DNA of 64,000 bases from Ruminococcus flavefaciens (GCA_023662725.1 JAMPIL010000001.1:188231-252230), one strand, 5' to 3'. Positions 26,407 through 36,587 are shown, numbered from the stretch's first letter. Numbers and translations are program-made. The notes: a model not told the origin generated them from the letters alone.

Positions 26407-28332
26407 ATGAGTCAGAATAATAACAATTACGATGAAAACGATATACAAATTCTCGAGGGACTTGAGGCGGTAAGAAAAAGACCGGGAATGTATATCGGTT
26501 CAACAGGTTCGGGCGGCCTGCATCATCTTGTTTACGAAATCGTGGATAACTCCATCGATGAAGCACTTGCAGGATATTGCAGCGAGATAACCGTTGAAAT
26601 TCTCGAGGGCGACGTTATAAGAGTTTCCGATAACGGAAGAGGAATCCCGGTCGGAATCCATCCGAAAGAGGGAATCTCGGCGGCAACGGTCGTTTACACC
26701 ATTCTCCATGCCGGAGGAAAATTCGGAGGAGGCGGATATAAGGTTTCCGGCGGACTTCACGGAGTCGGAGCATCTGTTGTAAACGCTCTTTCGGAATGGC
26801 TGGAGCTTACCGTTAAAGACGGCGAACACGTCTATTTTCAGCGGTTTGAACGTGGAAAATATTCCGAACAGCTTAAAATTACAGGCGATACATCCGAAAC
26901 CGGCACAAGCGTAATGTTCAAGGCTGATCCGGAAATATTTGAAAGTACGGTCTACGATTACGAAGTTCTTTTAAAAAGACTTCGTGAACAGGCTTTCCTC
27001 AATGCCGGAATAAAGATCGTCTTTTCAGATAAGCGTGACGAGGAAAATATTATCGGAGAAACTCTGCATTACGAGGGTGGAATCCGTCAGTTTGTCGAGC
27101 ATATTCACGCTACAAGAGGTCTTGAATCATTAAGCGGAGAGGTAATTTACGTCTCCGGAATGCAAGGCGACTCTTTTGCGGAGGTCGCTCTTCAGTACAA
27201 CGACAGCTACAACGAAGTAATCCTCTCTTTCGCAAATAATATCCACACCAAGGACGGCGGTTCGCATGAAAACGGCTTCAAGAACGCTCTTACAAAGGTC
27301 ATCAATGAATACGGACGTAAAATGGGACTTCTTAAAGAAAAAGAAAAACTTTCCGGAGACGACGTTCGTGAAGGACTTACGGCGATAATTTCAGTTAAGC
27401 TGACTGAATGCGAATTTGAGGGTCAGACCAAGGGCAGACTCGGAAATCCCGAAGTTAAGCCTTTTATCGAGAAGCTCGTTCAGGAAAAACTGATGAATTT
27501 TCTTGAAGAAAATCCCGATATTGCAAAAATGATATTTGAAAAGAGCCTTTCTGCTCTTAAAGCCCGTGAAGCAGCTAAAAAAGCTCGTGAAGCAGAAAGA
27601 AGCAAAAACGCTTTCGGAAAAACTTCTATGCCGGAAAAGCTTGCCGACTGCTCCGAAAGAGACAGCCGCTACACTGAAATTTACATCGTCGAGGGAGATT
27701 CAGCCGGAGGCTCTGCAAAACAGGGAAGAGACCGCCGCTATCAGGCTATCCTTGCGCTATGGGGAAAGATGCTCAACGTTGAAAAGGCACGTATAGACCG
27801 AATTTACGGAAACGATAAGCTCGAACCGGTAGTCACTGCTCTCGGAACAGGTATCGGCGAGGACTTTGATATCGAAAAGCTCCGCTACGGAAAAGTAATC
27901 ATTATGGCGGATGCCGACGTTGACGGTATGCACATAAGAACGCTTTTGCTGACATTTTTCTTCCGCTATATGCGTCCGCTTATAACGAACGGAAACGTTT
28001 ATATAGCTCAGCCTCCGCTTTTCCGAGTTGAGAGAAACAAGAAGATATACTACGCATTTTCAGAAGAGGAAAGAGATAAATATATCGCTGAGCTTTCGGA
28101 AGAAGGCAAATATAAGGTCGAAGTGCAGCGTTATAAAGGTCTTGGCGAGATGGATCCGGAACAGCTTTGGGAGACAACTATGGATCCCGAACACCGTACT
28201 ATAGTCAAGATCTCGATGGAGGACGCTTTAAAAGCCGACGAGACCTTCTCTATTCTCATGGGAGATAAGGTCGAGCCAAGACGTAACTTCATAGAGAAAA
28301 ACGCTAAATTCGCTCAGGATCTCGATATATAA
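26407..28332 (+). CDS. gyrB: DNA gyrase subunit B
   Basis: ATPase subunit of gyrase, 641 residues. The GHKL fold is N-terminal ([37 protein letters not shown]). The TOPRIM domain carries [15 protein letters not shown] near residue 427 and DADVDGMHI near 501. The C-terminal [12 protein letters not shown] is canonical. CGGAGGT lies before the ATG. It is separated from gyrA by a hairpin repeat and a YcxB-like gene. Confidence 0.98.
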   Translation: MSQNNNNYDENDIQILEGLEAVRKRPGMYIGSTGSGGLHHLVYEIVDNSIDEALAGYCSEITVEILEGDVIRVSDNGRGIPVGIHPKEGISAATVVYTILHAGGKFGGGGYKVSGGLHGVGASVVNALSEWLELTVKDGEHVYFQRFERGKYSEQLKITGDTSETGTSVMFKADPEIFESTVYDYEVLLKRLREQAFLNAGIKIVFSDKRDEENIIGETLHYEGGIRQFVEHIHATRGLESLSGEVIYVSGMQGDSFAEVALQYNDSYNEVILSFANNIHTKDGGSHENGFKNALTKVINEYGRKMGLLKEKEKLSGDDVREGLTAIISVKLTECEFEGQTKGRLGNPEVKPFIEKLVQEKLMNFLEENPDIAKMIFEKSLSALKAREAAKKAREAERSKNAFGKTSMPEKLADCSERDSRYTEIYIVEGDSAGGSAKQGRDRRYQAILALWGKMLNVEKARIDRIYGNDKLEPVVTALGTGIGEDFDIEKLRYGKVIIMADADVDGMHIRTLLLTFFFRYMRPLITNGNVYIAQPPLFRVERNKKIYYAFSEEERDKYIAELSEEGKYKVEVQRYKGLGEMDPEQLWETTMDPEHRTIVKISMEDALKADETFSILMGDKVEPRRNFIEKNAKFAQDLDI

Positions 28333-28334
28333 AG

Positions 28335-28555
28335 GGGACTCTGTCCCCTTTTACCCCTGCCAAAGGGTGGATTCACCCTTTGGAAACCCGGTATTAGGTC
28401 AATCTTAATACCCCATAAAGGGGCATTAAGATTGACTATGGGATATCCATAGAATGAACTTATCTTAACAGGATATAAGAAACAGAATTCCCCCATAATA
28501 ACGGGATTCCAAAGGGATTTTATCCCCTTGGCAGAGTGCAGGGACAGCGTGGAGA
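28335..28555. repeat. Multi-hairpin intergenic repeat, copy 6, after gyrB
   Basis: Starts GGGGACTCTGTCCCC, then CCAAAGGGTGGATTCACCCT. The central stem matches copy 4 exactly, and the right end has a further CCAAAGGGATTTTATCCCCT segment. It begins two bases after gyrB and could serve as a transcript end. Confidence 0.88.
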
Positions 28556-28570
28556 TAAAAAGGAGAATAA

Positions 28571-29146
28571 ATGGAAGAAAATTATAAGCTTGAAAAAGAA
28601 TATCAGATATCGCCGGAAATTTTCGATAAGGCTTATCGGAGTTATCAGAAAAAATTCGTTTATCCGAAGAACTATATTTTTACAGCGCTTTTTCTGATAC
28701 TTGCGGCAGATTTTGTGTATGCGGCAGTGAAAACGCCTGAAAACCGTCTTGTTTACCTTCTTATCGTAGTTTGTATAGCTCTTGCTTTCAGAGAATGGCA
28801 TAATCCGAAGTTCGTAAGAAAAAGACTTTGCGAAACGCTTAAAAGTATGGGGATGCCTGTTTACAAAATTGGCATAGGCGAAGGTTTTGTCGATATATCG
28901 ACAGTTGAAGAGCCGGAAGTTTTGGATGAAACAGCAGCAGAATACGATCCGGCAGATATTCCGGAAGAAACGGAGCTGCTTCCGGAGAAAACGAGAATAG
29001 CGGTAAATTCGGATTTCAAGCTGCTGGAATACGATGAATTTTTCCTTTTAATGCAAGGAAAAAGCGTATTTTATATTCTTCCGAAAGAGGGATTTTCAGA
29101 AGCAGAGCTTGAAACGGTACGCAAAATAGTTCCGGCTGATAAATAA
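28571..29146 (+). CDS. YcxB-like membrane protein
   Basis: A 191-residue protein resembling the YcxB family. It has a short cytoplasmic N-terminus, two adjacent transmembrane helices (about 36-55 and 60-76), and a soluble C-terminal half ending DEFFLLMQGKSVFYILPKEGF, the region most typical of the family. An acidic insert lies near residues 110-140. It lies between gyrB and gyrA, likely in the same transcript. Function is unknown. Confidence 0.7.
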   Translation: MEENYKLEKEYQISPEIFDKAYRSYQKKFVYPKNYIFTALFLILAADFVYAAVKTPENRLVYLLIVVCIALAFREWHNPKFVRKRLCETLKSMGMPVYKIGIGEGFVDISTVEEPEVLDETAAEYDPADIPEETELLPEKTRIAVNSDFKLLEYDEFFLLMQGKSVFYILPKEGFSEAELETVRKIVPADK

Positions 29147-29192
29147 ACACACACGGCAATAAAATATAAAATTCTCACAGGAGGAAAAAAAT

Positions 29193-31817
29193 TTGCTTTA
29201 TCAAGACAATTCCAAGATAATAAATACCGAACTTGTCGATGAGATGGAAAATTCTATGCTTCATTACGCAATGTCGGTAATTGTTTCGAGAGCGCTTCCG
29301 GATGTCAGGGACGGTCTGAAGCCTGTACACAGAAGAATTCTGTACACGCTTCATGAAAACGGACTTACTCCGGAAAAGGCTTACAGAAAGTGCGCCGATA
29401 CGGTCGGAGCAGTTCTCGGACGTTATCATCCGCATGGTGACGCATCTGTTTACGACGCTCTTGTAAGACTTGCACAGGATTTCTCTATGCGCTATCCGCT
29501 TGTTGACGGACACGGAAACTTCGGTTCTATCGACGGCGACGGTCCTGCGGCTTACCGTTATACCGAAGCAAAAATGGCTAAGCTTACACTCGATATGCTT
29601 ACCGATATCAACAAGGATACTGTTGATTTTACGTCGAACTACGATGATCGTCTTAAAGAACCGGCAGTTCTGCCGTCACGTTTTCCGAATCTGCTGGTAA
29701 ACGGCTCGGTTGGAATAGCCGTTGGTATGGCGACGAATATTCCTCCGCATAATCTCGGAGAAGTCATAGACGCTCTCCAGCTTCTTATCGACGATCCGAA
29801 CTGTACACTCGAACAGCTTATGGAGCATATTCAAGGACCTGATTTCCCGACAGGCGGAATCATTATGGGCAAAGCCGGAATCCGTGCCGCATACGGTACA
29901 GGAAAAGGAAAGATCACCTTGAGAAGCCGTACCCATTTTGAGGAAATAAAAGGAAGAAACTGCATCATTATTGATGAAATTCCGTATATGCTTCGCAAGG
30001 AAAGACTGCTTAAAAGCATCAATCAGCTTGCAAGAGACAAGAAAATAGAGGGACTTTACGATCTGCGTGACGAATCCGACAAGGAAGGTATGCGAGTTGT
30101 TATCGAGCTGAAAAGAGACGCTGTTCCGCAGATAGTTCTGAATAAGCTTTTTGCGCTTACTCAGCTTCAGGATACCGTCGGCATCATCATGCTCGCTCTT
30201 GTAAACGGCGAACCGAAGGTTCTTCAGCTTAAACAGATGCTCCAGCATTATCTTGATTTTCAGGTGGACGTTATCCAGAGACGTACTCGTTTCGATCTGA
30301 AAAAAGCTCTTGAAAGGGCGCATATCCTTCAGGGATTTATCCTCGCAGCCGACTATATCGACGAGGTTATAGCGATAATCCGTTCAAGCGCAACTATCGC
30401 AGAAGCAAAGGAAAAAATGATAGAGCGTTTCAAGGATATTGATATGTCTGCTCTCCTCGACCGTGCTCAATACGATTTTAGCGGACTTCATGTGGAAAAA
30501 CAGACCGGTCTTTCGCTGGAACAGGCAGAAGCTATAGTTCAGATGCGTCTCGGACAGCTCACAGGTCTTGAAAGACAGAAAATTACCGACGAACTTTACG
30601 GTTTGCTTACCAAAATTTCTGATCTCGAAGATATTCTTGCTGATGTTAACCGTGTATACGCTATCATCATGGAGGATTTAAATAATATCCGTAAAAAATT
30701 CAGCGATAAGAGAAGAACCGATATCGAATCCGTAAGCGGAGAAGTGGACATCGAAGACCTTATCCCCGAAGAAGAATGCGTCGTAACACTCACCAATAAC
30801 GGCTATATCAAGCGTATGCCCGTTACCGAGTATAAAACTCAGCGGCGAGGCGGAAGAGGTATAACCGGTATGAAACAGCGTGAAGAGGATTTCGTTGAAG
30901 AAATGTTCATTTGCGGTTCGCATGATAATATACTGTTTATCTCGAACAAGGGCATAATGTATAAGCTGAAATGCTACGAGATTCCGGACGGCTCGAAAGC
31001 TTCGAGGGGCTTTAATCTGATAAATCTCCTCCCCCTTGCCGAAGGCGAAAAAATTGCCGCAATGATAAGAGCGACCGATTTCAGCGATGAAAAATATATA
31101 ACTATGGTCACGAAAAACGGTAAGATAAAGAGGACTAATCTTTCGCTTTACAAGAATGTCCGTAAAAACGGTCTTATCGCTATCGGACTTGACGAAGGCG
31201 ATGAAATTGCCGGAGTACGCATGACGGACGGCTCGGAGCAGATTTTCGTGGCTACACGAAACGGAATGGCTATACGTCTTGAAGAAGATAAGATAAGAGC
31301 ACTTTCACGTTCGGCTCACGGAGTTAAGGCAATAAAGCTCCGTGAAGGCGACTATGTTGTCGGAATGGCTAAAATAAGACCAAATGCGGCTCTTCTCACG
31401 GTAACTGACAACGGTTACGGCAAAAGAACCGAGGTTGAAAGCTACCGCATCCAGAACAGAGGCGGCTACGGTCTTACAAACTATAAGGTCGATGATATAA
31501 GAGGACACGTCTGCGGAATCAAGATAGTTGACGAAACCGACGATATCATCCTCGTTTCAAGCGACGGAATCATAATAAGAATCCTTGCAAGCGATGTCCG
31601 TATAATGGGAAGAATCGCAAAGGGAGTACGTGTTATGCGAGTAAACAGCGGCGCAAAGGTCGTTGCGTTTACAAGAGCAGAACATGACGATAACGCTGAA
31701 ACCGAAAAGGTTGAACAGCTTACCGAAGAACAGGCGAAACAGGCTGAAGAAGAAGCTGCTCTTGAAGAGCGGAACGAAGTTGTAACCGAAGCCGAACCTG
31801 AGGAATCCGATGAGTAA
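29193..31817 (+). CDS. gyrA: DNA gyrase subunit A
   Basis: Breakage-reunion subunit, 874 residues. The catalytic Tyr is in AAYRYTE (residue 123). The quinolone-contact segment HPHGDASVYDA has Ala84 where E. coli has Ser83. The C-terminal beta-pinwheel contains the GyrA box as QRRGGRG. An acidic tail (EEAALEERNE) follows. The start is TTG behind AGGAGG (29179-29184). Confidence 0.97.
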   Translation: MLYQDNSKIINTELVDEMENSMLHYAMSVIVSRALPDVRDGLKPVHRRILYTLHENGLTPEKAYRKCADTVGAVLGRYHPHGDASVYDALVRLAQDFSMRYPLVDGHGNFGSIDGDGPAAYRYTEAKMAKLTLDMLTDINKDTVDFTSNYDDRLKEPAVLPSRFPNLLVNGSVGIAVGMATNIPPHNLGEVIDALQLLIDDPNCTLEQLMEHIQGPDFPTGGIIMGKAGIRAAYGTGKGKITLRSRTHFEEIKGRNCIIIDEIPYMLRKERLLKSINQLARDKKIEGLYDLRDESDKEGMRVVIELKRDAVPQIVLNKLFALTQLQDTVGIIMLALVNGEPKVLQLKQMLQHYLDFQVDVIQRRTRFDLKKALERAHILQGFILAADYIDEVIAIIRSSATIAEAKEKMIERFKDIDMSALLDRAQYDFSGLHVEKQTGLSLEQAEAIVQMRLGQLTGLERQKITDELYGLLTKISDLEDILADVNRVYAIIMEDLNNIRKKFSDKRRTDIESVSGEVDIEDLIPEEECVVTLTNNGYIKRMPVTEYKTQRRGGRGITGMKQREEDFVEEMFICGSHDNILFISNKGIMYKLKCYEIPDGSKASRGFNLINLLPLAEGEKIAAMIRATDFSDEKYITMVTKNGKIKRTNLSLYKNVRKNGLIAIGLDEGDEIAGVRMTDGSEQIFVATRNGMAIRLEEDKIRALSRSAHGVKAIKLREGDYVVGMAKIRPNAALLTVTDNGYGKRTEVESYRIQNRGGYGLTNYKVDDIRGHVCGIKIVDETDDIILVSSDGIIIRILASDVRIMGRIAKGVRVMRVNSGAKVVAFTRAEHDDNAETEKVEQLTEEQAKQAEEEAALEERNEVVTEAEPEESDE

Positions 31818-32274
31818 CGACTCAAAAAGCCGCTGTCTTAGCTATAAAGCGAGTCCGTTTACAGCTCTTGTTATAACCATAATGAGCCTTTTTATGCAGT
31901 GGTTCATCTGGTTTGCATACGAAAAGCTGGATAAAGAGTGGTATTTTAATCTTGCAGCTCCGCTTTTGCTTTGCATGATGTATCATTTTGTCCAGCTTGA
32001 CGCAGGCAAAAACGGTAATTTTTCGGGGAAATTTTTTTTCGTTTTCTCGATAATAGTACCCCTTGCACTGGGAATTGCGGCAACACTGCTGATTTACGTA
32101 ATGAATCCTGATATAAGCGTGTTTAACATGGATAAGGACTACGAAGGCACAGCGAAAGAAATCGTTATTACATATGCCGGAAGATTTATTTATACATCGC
32201 TTTATATGCTGATTTTTGCGGTTATAGACATTCCTGTTTTGAGAACTATCGGACGTAAAGGAAAAGATACGTGA
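31810..32274 (+). CDS. Four-helix membrane protein of unknown function
   Basis: A 154-residue integral membrane protein with about four hydrophobic helices (near residues 17-40, 47-62, 73-98 and 122-146) and a basic C-terminus. I do not recognise the family. It overlaps the end of gyrA by 8 bases and the next gene by 4, so it is probably translated from the gyrA transcript. Confidence 0.68.
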   Translation: MSNDSKSRCLSYKASPFTALVITIMSLFMQWFIWFAYEKLDKEWYFNLAAPLLLCMMYHFVQLDAGKNGNFSGKFFFVFSIIVPLALGIAATLLIYVMNPDISVFNMDKDYEGTAKEIVITYAGRFIYTSLYMLIFAVIDIPVLRTIGRKGKDT

Positions 32275-33086
32275 ATAAAATTATACAAAAAGTATTATTA
32301 TTTGGAACGCTGTATGCTCTGATAGAAAATACAGTAATGCTCAGAGTACGCCATGAAAATTTTGGCGGAGATATAAAAGCGGCTCATATTTCCGATCTTC
32401 ATAAAAGAAGATTCGGGCATAATAATTCGAGAATTTGCAGAAAAACAGAGCGTGAGGCTCCCGACATAATTCTTATAACGGGCGATCTCGTTTCAAGGGA
32501 CAGCAAGGATTTTGGTACTGCTTTAAAAACGCTTGAACAGCTTTGCAGGATAGCTCCGGTATATATGATACTCGGAAATCACGAGAAAAGTATTCATCGG
32601 GATAATATATCGGCATTCAAGGATGCTATAAGAAAATCCGGAGCAATATTGCTGAAAAATGATTGTGTGAGTTTGAATATAAAGGGAAGAAAAATAAAAT
32701 TATACGGACTTTCAGAAAAATATTCAACATATAAGAAAAACAACAGCTATCGTTATCTTGATAAGCTGACGATTGAAGAGCTCGAAAAAAATATGGGAAA
32801 ATGTCCCGATAAAAAGGTTGGAAATGAGCAGATCTGGCTTATGGCTCATAATCCCCTTTTCGGAGAAGAATATGCCGAATGGGGAGCAGACTATACTTTC
32901 AGCGGACACGTTCACGGTGGAGTTGTAAGGCTTTTCGGCAAAGGAATACTTTCGCCGGAGAGAAAATTTTTTCCGAAATATTCAAAAGGAGTTTATACTA
33001 TAAGTAAAATGAAGCTTCTCGTATCAGGCGGACTCGGAAAGCTGAGATTATTCAATCCGCCGGAAATCGTTATATATGATATGTAA
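32271..33086 (+). CDS. Membrane-anchored metallophosphoesterase (YkuE-like)
   Basis: A 271-residue calcineurin-type phosphoesterase. All metal-binding motifs are present: HISDLHKRRFG (D-x-H), ITGDLVSRD, ILGNHEK, MAHNP and GHVHGG. An N-terminal hydrophobic stretch (VLLFGTLYALIENTV) suggests a membrane anchor with an outward domain. The GTG start overlaps the previous stop (GTGA). Substrate unknown; related YkuE-type proteins act on membrane phospholipid or nucleotide substrates. Confidence 0.85.
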   Translation: MNKIIQKVLLFGTLYALIENTVMLRVRHENFGGDIKAAHISDLHKRRFGHNNSRICRKTEREAPDIILITGDLVSRDSKDFGTALKTLEQLCRIAPVYMILGNHEKSIHRDNISAFKDAIRKSGAILLKNDCVSLNIKGRKIKLYGLSEKYSTYKKNNSYRYLDKLTIEELEKNMGKCPDKKVGNEQIWLMAHNPLFGEEYAEWGADYTFSGHVHGGVVRLFGKGILSPERKFFPKYSKGVYTISKMKLLVSGGLGKLRLFNPPEIVIYDM

Positions 33087-33089
33087 TGT

Positions 33090-33322
33090 CGTCAGTTTAT
33101 GTGGGGAACGCTGTCCCTCACACCATTTGGAGACTTATTTTTATCAATTATTAAGAATCCTCCTTTTTAAGGGGGATTCTTAATAATTTTATTATCGGGA
33201 TTCTTAAGGGGGATGTACTCCTCTTAAGCAGGGTTTAAGGTTGACTCCCTACAGTGCAGAGAGATGTCGGATTGCCGACAGAGAGTACGGGCGACCGCTG
33301 GGATCAACGTCCCCTTGATAAA
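33090..33322. repeat. Multi-hairpin intergenic repeat, copy 7
   Basis: Fills the 340-bp gap after the phosphoesterase. The central stem ATTATTAAGAATCCTCC/GGGGGATTCTTAATAAT is at 33147-33163/33171-33187. The right arm uses the CTTAAGGGGGATGTACTCCT version, followed by accessory hairpins (TGTCGGATTGCCGACA). Confidence 0.86.
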
Positions 33323-33364
33323 CATGAATATAAAAGCAAATACTGTCGCTATGATTTTCCCCCC

Positions 33365-33392
33365 TTGACATTTTGCGGTTATATGCTATAAT
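33365..33392 (+). promoter_or_regulatory. Promoter of the isomerase-nrdR unit
   Basis: TTGACA, 16 bases and TATAAT, with TGC before the -10. Confidence 0.72.
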
Positions 33393-33427
33393 TATCCTAT
33401 AAAATAATTAACGGGAGGAGTCTTTTC

Positions 33428-34234
33428 TTGAAAGCCGGAGTTTCAACAGCTTGCCTTTATCCTAAACCAGTGGAAGAAAGCTTGTACGATCTTGCAGTAA
33501 ATGGAATATCATGCGCTGAAGTTTTTATTAATTCGCATTCCGAACTTCAAAAAAACTTCGCCCATGAAATAAACAGGATTCTTGAACGCTTTGACGTTAA
33601 CTGCGTTTCTGTTCATCCTTTTTTCAACGAAATGGAACAACTTATGTTTTTTTCGGATTACGAAAGAAGAACTCTCGACGCTTTTGAATACTGTAAATTG
33701 TTTTTCAGATTTATGAATATTACCGGAGCTGAAATTTTCGTCCTTCATAGTCCGAAAGCCGTTAAATCAAAAGAATTTTTCTGCGAACGATTCAGCCGTC
33801 TTTTTCGTCTTGGAAAAGAACACGGAGTAACTGTCGCCATTGAAAACGTTTCACGATGTCAGAGCGGTTCGTCGGTTTTTATAAAGGATATCGCTAAAAT
33901 GCTCGGCAATGAATTTTCGTTTGTCCTCGATACAAAACAGGCGGTGAGAGCTGGGGAGACTCCCTTTAAATTTCTCGAAGCTGCCGGAAAAAGCGTCGCT
34001 CACGTTCATATAAGCGATTCAGGAGAATTCGGCGACTGTCTTCCCATAGGAAAAGGAAGATTCAATTTCAAGCTGTTTTTTGAAAAGCTTTACGCTCTTA
34101 ATCCCGATTGCAGCGTTATTCTTGAACTTTACAGAAAAAATTTCAGCAATATAAGCGAGCTTGTTTCAAGCTATAATAAACTTAGTAAAATGATCGGAAA
34201 TTATCATCAGAACGGAAAGGAGCAGCATTTATGA
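33428..34234 (+). CDS. Sugar phosphate isomerase/epimerase (AP endonuclease 2 fold)
   Basis: A 268-residue TIM-barrel protein of the xylose isomerase-like family. Metal-ligand segments are visible: VSVHPF, FVLHSP, VAIENVSR, FVLDTKQA and HVHISDSG. The start is TTG behind GGGAGGAG. It overlaps the nrdR start by four bases. The exact sugar substrate cannot be read from sequence. Confidence 0.82.
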   Translation: MKAGVSTACLYPKPVEESLYDLAVNGISCAEVFINSHSELQKNFAHEINRILERFDVNCVSVHPFFNEMEQLMFFSDYERRTLDAFEYCKLFFRFMNITGAEIFVLHSPKAVKSKEFFCERFSRLFRLGKEHGVTVAIENVSRCQSGSSVFIKDIAKMLGNEFSFVLDTKQAVRAGETPFKFLEAAGKSVAHVHISDSGEFGDCLPIGKGRFNFKLFFEKLYALNPDCSVILELYRKNFSNISELVSSYNKLSKMIGNYHQNGKEQHL

Positions 34235-34710
34235 AATGTCCGATATGCGGTTTTGACGATTCTAAAGTAATCGATTCACGTCCATCCGATGACAGAATAA
34301 GACGGAGAAGAGAGTGCATAAAGTGCAGGGGAAGATTCACAACATATGAAGTTGTTGAAGTTCCGCTTCTTATGGTCGAAAAACGTGACGGCGGATTTGA
34401 AACCTTCGATAAATCAAAGCTCATCAAAGGAATTTTCACAGCTATCAAAAAAAGACCTGTCACTATCGATCAGGTAAGCGAAATTGCGGATTATATAGAA
34501 AATTACTACGCAAATAATCTTAAAACCATCGCAAAATCAAAGGAAATAGGAGAACTTGTTCTTAACAGACTTCGTGAGATAGATCCCATTTCGTATATCA
34601 GATTTGCGTCGGTTTATAAGGATTTCACGGATATCGAAAGCTTTGTTGCCGCTATCAGTGAATTCAACTATGTTCAGAATGAAGAGTTATCTTCTGAAAA
34701 TAACAATTAA
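34231..34710 (+). CDS. nrdR: Transcriptional repressor NrdR
   Basis: ATP/dATP-sensing repressor of ribonucleotide reductase genes. It has an N-terminal zinc ribbon (CPICGFDDSKVIDSRPSDD ... ECIKCRGRFTTYE) and an ATP-cone (about residues 49-140, VEKRDGGFETFDKSKLIKG). Length 159 is standard. AAAGGAG precedes the start. Confidence 0.97.
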   Translation: MKCPICGFDDSKVIDSRPSDDRIRRRRECIKCRGRFTTYEVVEVPLLMVEKRDGGFETFDKSKLIKGIFTAIKKRPVTIDQVSEIADYIENYYANNLKTIAKSKEIGELVLNRLREIDPISYIRFASVYKDFTDIESFVAAISEFNYVQNEELSSENNN

Positions 34711-34734
34711 ATTTTTTAATGGAGGTATTTCAAA

Positions 34735-35106
34735 ATGGATGGTATCCTTGAAAATTTCAACGACAAAGACGCTCAGAACTCTTTTAATCAGGCAGATGTT
34801 CAGAATAATATGATAGTTGCCGTTCTTCCCTATATCATACCTATTCTCTTCTTTATCCCCATACTTGTGGACAGAAATTCAAGCTTCTGCCGCTTTCATG
34901 CAAACCAGCAGCTTACTTGGTTTATAACCTTAATCGTTGTTGGAGTTATTACGGGCATTATTGGCATTATACCGATTCTCGGCGCAATTATAGGAGCTCT
35001 TGTCGGTCTTTGCGCTCTCGGCGTTATGATAATGTACATTATAGGCGCTGTTAAGGGCATGGCTTTAAGACTTCCTTTCATCGGAAACATGATAAACGTT
35101 TTTTGA
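34735..35106 (+). CDS. DUF4870-like small membrane protein
   Basis: A 123-residue protein with a polar N-terminus and three hydrophobic helices. The pattern resembles DUF4870/Tic20-like proteins: first helix VAVLPYIIPILFFIPIL, then FCRFHANQQLTWFI, then two Gly/Ile-rich helices. GGAGG precedes the ATG, 24 bases after nrdR. Function unknown. Confidence 0.72.
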   Translation: MDGILENFNDKDAQNSFNQADVQNNMIVAVLPYIIPILFFIPILVDRNSSFCRFHANQQLTWFITLIVVGVITGIIGIIPILGAIIGALVGLCALGVMIMYIIGAVKGMALRLPFIGNMINVF

Positions 35107-35174
35107 TAACAATAAGCCTGTTTTTCGGTAACTGTAAAGAGGATTTTGTTTCCTCGTATCTTCCTGTCAGAATA

Positions 35175-35300
35175 TACTGTCTTATGGGCATCGCCCTAAT
35201 TAAATTTAATCCCATAATGGGATTAAATTTAATTAATATCGGGATTCCAAAGGGACTGTATGTCCCTTTGGCAGGGGGTAAGGGGGACAGAGTCCTCCCT
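35175..35300. repeat. Multi-hairpin intergenic repeat, copy 8
   Basis: Lacks most of the left arm. The central stem at 35197-35214/35218-35235 has 18 perfect pairs. The right arm has CCAAAGGGACTGTATGTCCC and GGGGGACAGAGTCCTCCC. Confidence 0.88.
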
Positions 35301-35303
35301 TAA

Positions 35304-35732
35304 TCAGCTTACCGCAAGACGCAGGCTTCCGCCGTCGTCGCTGTAGACCATCGAAGCTATGGCGGTATCGTCGCACACAAGCAGTTCCGCCAACATTTTC
35401 TTGCTTTCCGGACTGTAATTTTTTACTTCATACACGTATATCTGCGCATTTCTTCCGGCATATTCCCTTAAAGGCATACCCTGTTTATCCTGAAGAGATG
35501 CGTATTCTTCGTAAGCTGCTGAAAAATCAGTCGGGATAGTTATATCTTTTCCGGCTATTTCTTCGACCTCCCAGCCGTGCGACGCAAAATAATCTATACG
35601 CTCGCTCACGCTGGAAGCCGCAACATTGCTGTTTTTCGGTTCTTCCGGAGCTTTTTTTCTCGAGGGGATCATAATAACTGCGGCGGTCATTATAAGCGCA
35701 GCAGAGAAGAAAATCATAGTTTGTTTTTTCAT
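35304..35732 (-). CDS. Exported DUF4830-like protein
   Basis: A 142-residue protein with an N-terminal hydrophobic segment (MKKQTMIFFSAALIMTAAVI) that serves as signal or anchor. A small domain follows with YFASHGWEVEE and FSAAYEEYASLQDKQGMPLREY, resembling DUF4830. The start at 35732 has AGGAGG; a longer frame begins upstream without one. It is divergent from the pseudouridine synthase gene. Function unknown. Confidence 0.75.
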   Translation of the reverse strand: MKKQTMIFFSAALIMTAAVIMIPSRKKAPEEPKNSNVAASSVSERIDYFASHGWEVEEIAGKDITIPTDFSAAYEEYASLQDKQGMPLREYAGRNAQIYVYEVKNYSPESKKMLAELLVCDDTAIASMVYSDDGGSLRLAVS

Positions 35733-35752
35733 GTTAAAGCCTCCTGAAATTT

Positions 35753-35781
35753 TTGTACAACTAATAATATTACCATATATT
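35753..35781 (+). promoter_or_regulatory. Promoter of the pseudouridine synthase gene
   Basis: TTGTAC, 17 bases, TATATT in the short divergent gap. Confidence 0.5.
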
Positions 35782-35807
35782 GCCATAATATACCGAAAGG
35801 AGAAATT

Positions 35808-36587
35808 ATGTCCCGGATACGCCTTGATAAATTTATTTCCGAAAGAACAGAATATTCCCGAAGTCAGATAAAACAGCTCGCTTCAAAGGGCGAAATAAAG
35901 CTTAATAATGCTGCCGTTAAAAAATCTGATCTGAAAATTGATCCAGATTCCGATACGGTCACGGTTTCCGGAAAAATTATTTCCGCTCAAAGATTCAAAT
36001 ACATTCTTCTGAACAAACCGCAGGGGTATGTATGCTCGACCGACGAAAAGGATGGCAGAACAGTTCTTGAACTTATTCCGCCGGAGCTTCGCTCGAAAGG
36101 ACTTTTTCCTGCCGGCAGACTTGATAAAGATTCTCTCGGCGCACTTCTTATCACAGACGACGGCGAACTTGCTCATCGGATGCTTTCACCAAGAAGTCAT
36201 ATACCCAAAATTTATATTGTGAAACTTGCCAGACCGTTTCAAAATAAATATATTGACATATTCAAAAATGGTATTGAATTGGCAGACGGAGAGGTCTGTC
36301 TCCCAGCAAGAGTATCTGGTGCTGAAAATTGCGATAAATTGGCTTTTATTGAACTTTTTGAAGGTAAATATCATCAGGTTAAAAGAATGTTCGCCGCCGT
36401 TGGGAATCATGTAGAAGTTCTTATGAGAATTTCTCTCGGAGGTCTGATTCTTCCCGAAAAACTGGGGATAGGCGAGTGTATGGAATTATTGCACAAAGAT
36501 GTTGAAAACTTGTTCTCAGAGCCGGATTTCGCCCTCTTTTGCCATACTTTTTTTAGCAATTTTTCGGCATTTTTAATAAACAAATAA
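35808..36587 (+). CDS. RluB/RsuA-type pseudouridine synthase
   Basis: A 259-residue rRNA pseudouridine synthase. It has an N-terminal S4 domain (RIRLDKFISERTEYSRSQIKQL), and the catalytic motif with the essential Asp is GRLDKDSLGALLITDDG. YHQVKRMFAAVGNHVEVLMR is the conserved C-terminal segment. The family usually has Thr after the Asp-x-x; here it is Ser, a mild change. AAAGGAG precedes the ATG. The modified rRNA site is not predictable from here. Confidence 0.9.
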   Translation: MSRIRLDKFISERTEYSRSQIKQLASKGEIKLNNAAVKKSDLKIDPDSDTVTVSGKIISAQRFKYILLNKPQGYVCSTDEKDGRTVLELIPPELRSKGLFPAGRLDKDSLGALLITDDGELAHRMLSPRSHIPKIYIVKLARPFQNKYIDIFKNGIELADGEVCLPARVSGAENCDKLAFIELFEGKYHQVKRMFAAVGNHVEVLMRISLGGLILPEKLGIGECMELLHKDVENLFSEPDFALFCHTFFSNFSAFLINK

